Assembly (NCBI GenBank): GCA_965226245.1
Contig: CBDDCL010000015.1
Span: 1,054,001 to 1,118,000, forward strand
DNA length: 64,000 nt
Source of the DNA: CBDCYS01 sp965226245
GTDB taxonomy: Bacteria; Acidobacteriota; Terriglobia; Bryobacterales; UBA6623
Reading direction: 5' to 3'
Within the stretch, counting starts at the first letter, position 1. The number at the start of each line of letters is the position of its first letter. The notes beneath the pieces were generated by a model that worked only from the letters and a program-made list of their open reading frames with translations, was not told where the DNA came from and did no database searches. Below, one piece after another: positions 33,512 through 40,841 of this stretch. The position numbers and the translations under genes were made by a program.

Positions 33512-34249
33512 TTAAGACCGGTTCTTGGCCTTGATCGCATTCGCGTAGAGGAAATCGTAGGGAGGCCGGCACTGGGCCAGCAGCGGCTTCAGCTTATCCG
33601 GAAACGGCCCGGTCTTTTCTCGATACTTCATGAACCCGGTAGAACGATGGATATTGTGGTACCAGTCTTTGGCCCAAGAGCCGTCTTCAGGTTTCGGGCC
33701 CGGCGGCCAGCGCAGCATCGCTTCCTCAAACGGGAGCTGGATTCTCCGGCACAGCTCGCGCAGCACGCCCTCGGGGTCGAGCAGCAACTCCTTGGCGTCC
33801 AGCACCGGCGGGTCCTGCCCCAGCGCGCGCAAGTTCTCGAGAAGTTCACTCTGCATACTCAAGCCCGTGTCCCGCGGGAGGGGTTTCTTGACTTGGTGAA
33901 CCAGGGACGGCAGCATCTGCTCAGGATCCCGTATCAACAGCACATTCACCGTCTCCGCCAGGAAGTCACGACTCAGACCGAGCAGATGATGGGCCATTTG
34001 CTTCATGAACAGCACAGGCCGGCCACAGGGCCCCAGAACCACATCACGGACAACTCGTTCCCCGTCGAGGTCGAGGGTTTTGAGCAGCTCATCACGGCCG
34101 GGCTGTTCGGCCCGCGACACGTTTAAGTAGTGCCCATAAAGAGGTTCATCAAGCACGCGCGTGTCGCTCCGCTCCCGGAACGAGTACATCAGGGCCGTGG
34201 AAACGTTGCGGGGGCCTGACCACAGGCAAAGCCGGATGGGAGCGGTCAT
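33512..34249 (-). CDS. Sulfotransferase-like P-loop protein
   Basis: The 245-aa product begins with the sulfotransferase 5'-phosphosulfate loop (CLWSGPRNVSTALMYSFRE, residues 8-26). DEPLYGHYL and a central MKQMAHHL and LIRDPEQML block follow, the latter resembling the 3'-phosphate-binding Arg/Ser motif. It fits the bacterial sulfotransferase family often encoded beside branched-chain aminotransferases, though true sulfotransfer has not been shown for most members. It is the first gene of a two-gene minus-strand operon with the aminotransferase. Confidence 0.75.
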   Translation of the reverse strand: MTAPIRLCLWSGPRNVSTALMYSFRERSDTRVLDEPLYGHYLNVSRAEQPGRDELLKTLDLDGERVVRDVVLGPCGRPVLFMKQMAHHLLGLSRDFLAETVNVLLIRDPEQMLPSLVHQVKKPLPRDTGLSMQSELLENLRALGQDPPVLDAKELLLDPEGVLRELCRRIQLPFEEAMLRWPPGPKPEDGSWAKDWYHNIHRSTGFMKYREKTGPFPDKLKPLLAQCRPPYDFLYANAIKAKNRS

Positions 34250-34404
34250 CCTATCGCGGGCCAGCCGGAACCGAAAAGGGCGCGTTCCGGACTCGGGAAA
34301 CGACTGGCGGATTCCATTCAGGGGGCTCCGATCGATGATTAGGGCTCTATTCTATCCTGGATCAGATATGTCACACTGAGTTGAAGATGCGAGGAATATT
34401 CGTC

Positions 34405-34824
34405 ATGAGAATCGATCTGAAAGACGCAGCCACCGGCATTTCAGGCTGGCCGGCCGTTGCAGCGGCGTTATTGCTGAACCTGCTGCTCACATCCATTGCC
34501 TTTGGTCACGAACCCAAGCCGGCCAAGAAGACAACCCTTGTCGGGCACATCGTCGGAACCGCATGCTATATGGGCCACGAGTCCAAGGGGGAGGAACATC
34601 TCGCCTGCGCCACCGAATGCGCCAAGGCCGGGATCCCGCTGGCGATCCTGGAATCCGGCACGGGCAAACTCTACCTTCCTCTCGCCAGCGATCACCATAG
34701 CAGCGCCAACAAGCAACTCATGCCCTACATCGAGAAGGACGTCCGAGTGAGTGGAACAGTGGTTGAAAAGGGCGGGTTGAAAGCGATCGTGATCGACAAG
34801 ATCGAGGTCGCCGAATCACAATAG
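34405..34824 (+). CDS. Small secreted protein with conserved Cys/His pattern, unknown function
   Basis: ATG 34405 has GAGGA 9 nt upstream and starts a 139-aa product with a signal peptide (VAAALLLNLLLTSIAFG). The mature part contains GTACYMGHESKGEEHLACA followed by TECAKAGIPLAILE. Its paired Cys and His residues could bind a metal. An OB-like tail follows (KDVRVSGTVVEKGGLKAIVI). Two more in-frame starts at 34381 and 34387 are less likely. The family is found in many environmental bacteria without known function. Confidence 0.72.
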   Translation: MRIDLKDAATGISGWPAVAAALLLNLLLTSIAFGHEPKPAKKTTLVGHIVGTACYMGHESKGEEHLACATECAKAGIPLAILESGTGKLYLPLASDHHSSANKQLMPYIEKDVRVSGTVVEKGGLKAIVIDKIEVAESQ

Positions 34825-34914
34825 TCCAGAGCTAGCCTATTATTGTTTCGCCCTTTGCGGAAAGCTGGCATGCGGTCAAACCAGAGCGGCTCCGGCGGGG
34901 TCAAACCGCCTGGG

Positions 34915-35619
34915 TCAAACCGCTGATGACCCGTAGCCTTCGTGCAGATCGCCCGAGGCGGGCTGGGCGCCGCTGGCGTCATCCGCGGAAGCTGCCGCGG
35001 CGCGCGCCTTCTCGGCTTCGCTGGCCTCGGCGAGATCGATGGCACGAGTCTCGCGCCAGGTGTAGATGATGCGATGGATGACAGTGATGTTCGAAAACAC
35101 GGCGATAATCCAAAGCACCGGAGCCATGCGGTTGAACAAGGCGCCGATGATAATCAAGACGATTCTTTCGGGACGCTCGAGAAAACCGACGTTGCACTTC
35201 GGCATGACGTTCTCCGCGCGCGCTCTGCTGTAACTGACAAGCACCGATCCCGCCATCACGATCGCTGTCAGCACGATATAGAAGAAACGATTGATGGAGG
35301 CGTAGTAGACCAGCAACCCCATCAGCAGGATCAAGTCGGAATAGCGGTCCAAAACGGAGTCCAGGAATCCCCCGAAACGGGTCACGCGGTTGCTGGTCCG
35401 GGCTACAGGCCCGTCCACCAGGTCGAAGACGGCGCCGCACAGCACGACCATCCCGGCGGAAGCGAATTCCCCCTTGGCAAAAAGCCAGGCAGCGATCCCA
35501 TTGATGCCTAACCCGATTGAGGTGAGCAGGTTGGGATGGATGCGCGCGCCGCTCAGCAGACGAACGATCGCCGACAGGACATGGCCGCAAGCGCTTCCGA
35601 TAGCTCGACCGATGGTCAT
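34915..35619 (-). CDS. CDP-alcohol phosphatidyltransferase family protein
   Basis: The 234-aa integral membrane protein carries the signature DG-xx-AR-x8-G-xxx-D-xxx-D within DGPVARTSNRVTRFGGFLD and the following SVLD. It has about six hydrophobic helices and an Ala-rich cytoplasmic tail. It should transfer a phosphatidyl or phosphoinositol-type group from a CDP-alcohol, as in phospholipid or phosphatidylinositol-phosphate synthesis. It starts 9 bp downstream of greA and is likely cotranscribed with it. Confidence 0.87.
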   Translation of the reverse strand: MTIGRAIGSACGHVLSAIVRLLSGARIHPNLLTSIGLGINGIAAWLFAKGEFASAGMVVLCGAVFDLVDGPVARTSNRVTRFGGFLDSVLDRYSDLILLMGLLVYYASINRFFYIVLTAIVMAGSVLVSYSRARAENVMPKCNVGFLERPERIVLIIIGALFNRMAPVLWIIAVFSNITVIHRIIYTWRETRAIDLAEASEAEKARAAAASADDASGAQPASGDLHEGYGSSAV

Positions 35620-35628
35620 GGGTTTCGG

Positions 35629-36105
35629 CTAGACCTCGACTTGGCCGTGAATCGTTGTCAGCTTGAGAATCTCGAACTCCTTCTCGCCCCTCGGGATCCT
35701 GATTTCGGCAACATCGCCGACTTTTTTCCCCATCAATCCCCGCCCGATCGGCGAGGTTGTTGAGATCTTGCCGTTGGGTACGTCGCTTTCTTCCGATGTG
35801 ACCAGGCGGTACTCGATCTCGGCGCCGTTGCCAACGTCATAGACCGTGACGGTCGAGCCCAGCCCAATCGCGTCGCGCGCGATCTTGCTGAAGTCGATCA
35901 TACTGAGATCCGCCAGCCGCTTTTGAAGTTGTCCCAGCCGGGCGCGCACCAAGTCTTGGCGCTCCTTGGCGGCGGCATACTCGGCGTTTTCGCTCAGGTC
36001 ACCCAACTCCCGGGCGGTCTGGATCTCTTTGGGAAGCTCGTTATGAAGTTCGTACTCGAGAGTCTTGATCTCTTTTTCGAGCTTCTGTATGAATTCAGCC
36101 GCCAT
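35629..36105 (-). CDS. greA: Transcription elongation factor GreA
   Basis: The 158-aa protein has an N-terminal coiled coil with the tip acidic motif GDLSENAEYAAAKERQ (residues 35-50). The C-terminal FKBP-like domain ends with ISTTSPIGRGLMGKKVGDVAEI. GreA stimulates transcript cleavage by stalled RNA polymerase. Length and motif order are typical. It is the first gene of a pair with the CDP-alcohol phosphatidyltransferase gene. Confidence 0.93.
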   Translation of the reverse strand: MAAEFIQKLEKEIKTLEYELHNELPKEIQTARELGDLSENAEYAAAKERQDLVRARLGQLQKRLADLSMIDFSKIARDAIGLGSTVTVYDVGNGAEIEYRLVTSEESDVPNGKISTTSPIGRGLMGKKVGDVAEIRIPRGEKEFEILKLTTIHGQVEV

Positions 36106-36355
36106 CGTTCGTTATACAAAAATACCGGCCTCACTGGGGTGATCCGGTTTCAGACAAACCGCTTATTTCCGCCGATGCATTGAGTGTATGACTGTGCCCG
36201 GGAGCAGCAGTCGGTCCCTAGTAGTATACCGCTGAAGGGACAGATCAGCGAGAAACGTGTGCGACCGAGGATTTCCGTTCGCCGGCCCCAACCGTCGCCG
36301 ACTTGGAGTTTTGCGCGCCGGCTCCATGTTGTACCCTTGAGCTGACCGGCCCGCC

Positions 36356-37564
36356 ATGCGCAAGATACGCGGTACCGACATGGTTTGGTTGTTCTTCCTG
36401 GGCGCCTTGGCCGCCCTGGTTGTGACCAAACCCGAGCACTCCGTCTACGAGTGGCTGGTGTTGCTGGCTTTGGGGGCGCTCCAGATCGCCGAGGCTCATC
36501 TGGGGTTGAGCTCGGATAGGATCGGCGCGCCGCTGGTCATCGCGCTGAAGCTGGCGCTGTGCTACTGGCTGGTGGCGGAGACGGGTGGCATTGAGAGCAG
36601 CTATTACCTGATTTTTTGGCTGCCGATCGTTTCCGCGGCGTCCCATCTGGGACTTGGCGGCACCCTGCTCAATACGCTGATCTCTTCCGCGATTTATCTA
36701 TCCTTCCTGTTTTTGGTGGATTTCGAGACGAACTACATCCCGCCGGAAGGGCAGCGTGAGTTGACCGTCCGGGTCCTGTTTTTCTTCCTCAGCGCGATCC
36801 TGGTGAACCGCTTCGCCACCGAGAACCGCGCCAAGACCGAGCGCCTCGCCCAGGCAAACCGCGAATTACGAGAGGCTCAGGCGGAGGTCCAGCGGTCCGA
36901 GAGGCTGGCGGCGCTGGGACAGCTCTCGGCCGGGCTGGCGCACGAGATCAGGAACCCGCTTGGCGTGATATCCGCCTCGGCCGAGATTCTTGAAAAGAAC
37001 GTGGCCAAGGAAAATGAAGTGGCTCGAGAGGTTGCCGGATTCATTCGCAGCGAAGTTCACCGCACGAATGAACTGGTCACGCGATTCTTGAACTTTACCC
37101 GCCCGTCCAATTTGCAAAAGCAAACGGCCAGCTTGAATGACGTTGTCCGCGGCGCCGTTTCCCAGCTCATGGAGCAGGTCAAAGGCCGGGCGGACGACAT
37201 CCAGATCAGACAGGACTTGCACGAGGTTCCGCGCTTCTCCTTTGACGCGACTCTGATCGAGAGCGCCGTGCTGAATTTGCTGTTCAACGGCTACGAAGCG
37301 ATGTCTTCGGGAGGGACTCTGCTCGTTCGCACACGCCGCGACGGTTCCATGGCGCGGATCGAAGTCGTTGATTCGGGAGTCGGAATCAAGCAAGATCAAA
37401 TGGAGAATATCTTCAATCCATTCTTCACCACGAAACCCGACGGCGTTGGATTGGGGTTGGCGATGGTATCAAAATTTGTCGACAGCCACGGCGGAAAGAT
37501 CTCCGTCGACAGCAAGGCCGGTCAAGGAGCGACTTTTCGGGTTTTGCTGCCGCTCGAAACATAA
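36356..37564 (+). CDS. Membrane sensor histidine kinase (NtrB-like)
   Basis: The 402-aa protein has about four to six membrane helices in the first 150 residues, with almost no periplasmic loop. A short coiled coil leads into HisKA with the phosphoacceptor in LAHEIRNPLG (H196). The HATPase_c part has NLLFNGYEAM, VDSGVGI and GVGLGLAMVSKFVD. It autophosphorylates and passes phosphate to the response regulator that starts 2 bp downstream. The signal is probably membrane-associated because no large sensor domain exists. Confidence 0.9.
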   Translation: MRKIRGTDMVWLFFLGALAALVVTKPEHSVYEWLVLLALGALQIAEAHLGLSSDRIGAPLVIALKLALCYWLVAETGGIESSYYLIFWLPIVSAASHLGLGGTLLNTLISSAIYLSFLFLVDFETNYIPPEGQRELTVRVLFFFLSAILVNRFATENRAKTERLAQANRELREAQAEVQRSERLAALGQLSAGLAHEIRNPLGVISASAEILEKNVAKENEVAREVAGFIRSEVHRTNELVTRFLNFTRPSNLQKQTASLNDVVRGAVSQLMEQVKGRADDIQIRQDLHEVPRFSFDATLIESAVLNLLFNGYEAMSSGGTLLVRTRRDGSMARIEVVDSGVGIKQDQMENIFNPFFTTKPDGVGLGLAMVSKFVDSHGGKISVDSKAGQGATFRVLLPLET

Positions 37565-37566
37565 CC

Positions 37567-38937
37567 ATGGCGAAAAACATCCTGGTCGTTGAAGACGAGG
37601 CCAAAATGCTTCGCCTTCTGGAGTTGCAGCTCCAGGGAGCGGGCTACGCAGTTTCCATGGCGGATTCGGCGGAACGAGGCCTTGAGATCCTCCAACGGCA
37701 CTCCGATCACCCTGGCAAGTTCTCGCTCGTCATTACGGATTTGCGCCTTCCCGGGATGGACGGGCTGGAGTTTCTGAAGAAAGTCCAAAGTTCTTTCCCG
37801 TTGCTTCCCATCATTGTCATGACCGCGTTTGGAACTGTCGAAACTGCGGTGGAGGCTATGAAGGCAGGCGCCAGCGATTACGTCCTCAAGCCTTTCTCGC
37901 TCGAAGACATGATGATTACCATCGACAAGGTGCTCGAGCTCCATGCGCTGCGGGACGAAAACATCAAGCTGAAGACGGAGCTGGGACGGCGCTACGACTT
38001 CGGGCGGATTATCGGCCGCAGTCCCAACATGCAAGAGGTTTTCGACGCCGCCAGCCGCGTGGCCGCGACCCGCGCGACCGTGCTGTTGGGAGGAGAGAGC
38101 GGCACGGGAAAGGGTCTTTTAGCCAGGGCGATTCATTTTCATTCGCCGAGAAAAGGCGCTCCGTTTACGAAGATCAACTGCTCGTCCATTCCGGAGAACT
38201 TGATGGAGTCCGAGCTGTTCGGATACGAAAAAGGGGCTTTCACCGGAGCGACGCAGTCTCATCCCGGCAAGTTCGAGCAGGCGGACGGCGGGACCGTCTT
38301 TCTGGACGAAATCGGCGACGTGCCGGCCGCCGTGCAGGTCAAACTGTTGCGGGTGCTGCAGGAGCGCGAATTCGAACGATTGGGCAGCACCAAGACGACT
38401 CAAGTGGACGTTCGTATCATCGCGGCGACCAACCAGGATTTGCGGGCGGCGCTCGAACAGGGGACGTTCCGGGAAGACCTCTACTACCGGCTCAACGTGC
38501 TGCCGATCAACCTGCCTCCATTGCGGCAACGCAAAGAGGATATCCCCTACCTCATTGATCACTTTCTTGAAAAGTATTCCGCTGATACCGGTGGCCGGAT
38601 CAAAGAAATTACACCCGCCGCGGTCGACAAGCTGAGCGCCTATCATTGGCCGGGAAATGTCCGGGAACTCGAGAACATCATCGAGCGTGCCATGGTGCTT
38701 GCGCGGTCCGACTCCATTGGAGTTGACGACGTGCACCTCGATCAGGCCCGCGCCGGCACGCCTTCCGGAGACGTGGCTTTCCTGCCGGATGGCATGACGC
38801 TCGACCAGTATGAGCAGCAGTTGATCCGCGAGGCTTTACGGCGCGCGGATGACAACAAGAGCCAGGCGGCAAGGCTATTGGGACTGACGCGCAACGCCTT
38901 GCGCTATCGGCTGTCGCAAATGGGCGTGGAGGAATAG
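37567..38937 (+). CDS. Sigma-54-dependent NtrC-family response regulator
   Basis: The 456-aa protein has a receiver domain (VVEDE acidic pocket, phosphoacceptor D58 in ITDLRLPGMDG, MTAFG, VLKPF). An AAA+ domain follows with GESGTGKG, ESELFGYEKGAFTGA (the sigma-54 contact loop), FLDEIGDVP and RFD-type Arg fingers. The C-terminal Fis-type HTH is NKSQAARLLGLTRNALRYRL. It activates sigma-54 promoters when phosphorylated by the kinase encoded immediately upstream (2-bp gap). The target genes are not evident in the window. Confidence 0.93.
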   Translation: MAKNILVVEDEAKMLRLLELQLQGAGYAVSMADSAERGLEILQRHSDHPGKFSLVITDLRLPGMDGLEFLKKVQSSFPLLPIIVMTAFGTVETAVEAMKAGASDYVLKPFSLEDMMITIDKVLELHALRDENIKLKTELGRRYDFGRIIGRSPNMQEVFDAASRVAATRATVLLGGESGTGKGLLARAIHFHSPRKGAPFTKINCSSIPENLMESELFGYEKGAFTGATQSHPGKFEQADGGTVFLDEIGDVPAAVQVKLLRVLQEREFERLGSTKTTQVDVRIIAATNQDLRAALEQGTFREDLYYRLNVLPINLPPLRQRKEDIPYLIDHFLEKYSADTGGRIKEITPAAVDKLSAYHWPGNVRELENIIERAMVLARSDSIGVDDVHLDQARAGTPSGDVAFLPDGMTLDQYEQQLIREALRRADDNKSQAARLLGLTRNALRYRLSQMGVEE

Positions 38938-38981
38938 AGCAGCCTCTTTCCCGCACCCGTCCCGGAGCCGCGGATTCCGAC

Positions 38982-40013
38982 ATGGAGAGCCAGTCAGCGC
39001 GTCCCAGGGTCAGCGTTCTTCTGCCGGTCCACAACGAAGAGTGCTTCCTCGGACAAAGTGTCGAATCGATTCTTCGGCAGACGGAGTCCAGCTTTGAACT
39101 GATCGTCGTCGATGACGGCTCGACGGATGGCAGCCGGGCGCTACTCGAGCGCTTAGCGGCAACCGATCAACGAATCAAGCTGATCCATCAGCCACACAAA
39201 GGGATCGTGGCTGCGCTGAATCGCGGCATCCAGGAGGCGAGAGGACGCTATGTGGCCCGCATGGATGCCGATGACTTGGCGCATCCCAAACGCCTTGAAC
39301 TGCAAGCCCAGTACCTGGACCTGCACCCGGACATTGGGATGGTCGGCAGCCGCGTCGAGTACCTGGGCGATGCCGGCCGCAACCGCGGCCTCGCCGTATT
39401 TGTGGAGTGGAGTAACTCGCTCACCGAATCCCGAGACATTGAGCTTTACCGATTTGTCGAAACGCCTTTCGTCCACCCCAGCGTCATGTTTCGGCGGGAG
39501 CTGAGCGAGCGGTTGGGAACCTACCGAGACGGTCCGTTTCCAGAAGACTATGAGTTGTGGCTGCGCTGGCTCGAGGGCGGAGTCCGCATGGCCAAACTCG
39601 AAGAAACGCTGCTGAGCTGGCGCGAGCGGCCGCAACGCCTTACCCGCACGGATGCGAGGTATTCCGTCGAGGCGTTCTACCGCATCAAGGCGCCTTATAT
39701 GTATCGCTGGCTGGAGGAGCACAATCCGCACCATCCCGCCGTGATTGTGTGGGGATCGGGACGGACATCCCGGAAGCGGCTCAGATTCCTCACCGATTTG
39801 GGCGTGCGGGTCGAGGCCTACGTCGATATCGATCCACGAAAGATCGGGTACAGGATTGAGGGGGCACGGGTCATGACTCCGGAGGAGTTGCCCGCCACGG
39901 GCGCGTGTTTCGTGTTGCAGTGGGTGGCGAGCCGCGGAGCACGGGCTGAAATTGAAGCCGAGTTGGCAGGCCGGGGGTTCCACCTTGGGCAGGACTATCT
40001 GCCCTGCGCCTAG
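38982..40013 (+). CDS. GT2 glycosyltransferase with C-terminal Rossmann-like domain
   Basis: The 343-aa protein has a GT-A domain with VSVLLPVHNEECFLGQSVES, VVDDGSTDGS and the DxD motif in ARMDADDLAHP (about residues 90-95). The C-terminal 95 residues form a second unit that begins VIVWGSGRTSRKRLRFL. They look like a small nucleotide-binding fold as in PglD-like proteins. It probably adds a sugar to an envelope polysaccharide. It starts 44 bp after the response regulator in the same direction, so cotranscription is possible. Confidence 0.83.
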   Translation: MESQSARPRVSVLLPVHNEECFLGQSVESILRQTESSFELIVVDDGSTDGSRALLERLAATDQRIKLIHQPHKGIVAALNRGIQEARGRYVARMDADDLAHPKRLELQAQYLDLHPDIGMVGSRVEYLGDAGRNRGLAVFVEWSNSLTESRDIELYRFVETPFVHPSVMFRRELSERLGTYRDGPFPEDYELWLRWLEGGVRMAKLEETLLSWRERPQRLTRTDARYSVEAFYRIKAPYMYRWLEEHNPHHPAVIVWGSGRTSRKRLRFLTDLGVRVEAYVDIDPRKIGYRIEGARVMTPEELPATGACFVLQWVASRGARAEIEAELAGRGFHLGQDYLPCA

Positions 40014-40033
40014 CAGCCTGCACGGGCGAAAAT

Positions 40034-40118
40034 GGGGGACTGCCATCCGATTCTCGCTCGTGGAACCCCCTTGTTTCCAACACTAGCTAGGGCGACGCGC
40101 GAATCGGTGGCTGTCCCC
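40034..40118. repeat. R2 inverted-repeat element, copy c
   Basis: GGGGACTGCCATCCGATTC at the left and GAATCGGTGGCTGTCCCC at the right form an imperfect inverted repeat around a 48-bp centre. A T-run (TTTTTT) follows the right arm at about 40119. The hairpin could therefore also terminate the upstream operon. Confidence 0.7.
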
Positions 40119-40134
40119 TTTTTTCAACAAAGAC

Positions 40135-40163
40135 TTGGGATCGACTTGGCCGGGTGGTATAAT
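40135..40163 (+). promoter_or_regulatory. Sigma-70-type promoter separated from its gene by an inserted element
   Basis: TTGGGA (40135-40140), a 17-bp spacer and a perfect TATAAT (40158-40163) form a good housekeeping promoter directed to the right. The next gene is the FG-GAP protein at 40842; the 534-bp element lies between them. Before that insertion the promoter would have been about 140 bp from the gene. Confidence 0.65.
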
Positions 40164-40210
40164 GCCCCGAGCCGAGGGCATTGGGATCGATCCAGGTGGC
40201 CCAACATGGT

Positions 40211-40744
40211 ACCTGAATTATGCACAGATTCGCTTTGCGAGTGCGGCTGCGTTCGTAGCGGCTTGACGGCCGTCGTAAGGTGGGAGCTCGGCAACTGGTC
40301 TTTTGGCTTCTCCGTCCCCGGTTTCCCCTCCCGCCCAGAATCCGCGTCGGCAAAACCCCGCTCCGAAGTGGCGTGTTTCCAGTACGTTGCGGCCAGTGCA
40401 TAAAATTTTATGCATAGCGCATAGCCAGGCTCTCAGATCAACGCCCTCTCGACTACCGGCGGCAAGCCGCCGTAGGGAGTCGGCTTCCTGCCGCGGAAGT
40501 TGTCAAGGCGTGGATGCCCCGATTTTATTGGGCTGCGAGACCGTCACGGCTGGGCCTTGTTTGACGGCCCTTTGGGAGCTATGCTGTTTTCGCTTGGTAA
40601 CCATTTGGGTGACCTCCTTTGGGTTGGCTGGTGAAGCTGGAATCTTTGCCAGCCTACCTTTTTACCCCATGTTTTCGGGCGTTCTCCAATGGTCCCTTGC
40701 GGCTCAGCCCTCCTCAGGTGCACCCCGCAATGCATAATTCAGGT
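40211..40744 (+). mobile_element. 534-bp non-autonomous transposable element, copy 2
   Basis: The ends are ACCTGAATTATGCA and TGCATAATTCAGGT, flanked on both sides by GGT as a 3-bp target duplication. The sequence differs from copy 1 at about two positions near 40684 and 40717. It has the same orientation as copy 1 and sits in the leader between a promoter and the FG-GAP gene. Confidence 0.9.
40503..40604 (-). pseudogene. Truncated transposase leader inside element copy 2
   Basis: The same 33-codon frame with an AAAGGAGG ribosome site is present as in copy 1. It supports the view that both copies derive from one internally deleted insertion sequence. Confidence 0.5.
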
Positions 40745-40841
40745 GGTAGCACGTCTGCTTTGTACTCTTGGAGCCACGACCCGCAGGTGGCGGAAACAAC
40801 CTCCGGCCTGAACCGCAAGGGAGGAGAGAAGGGGGCCTCGA

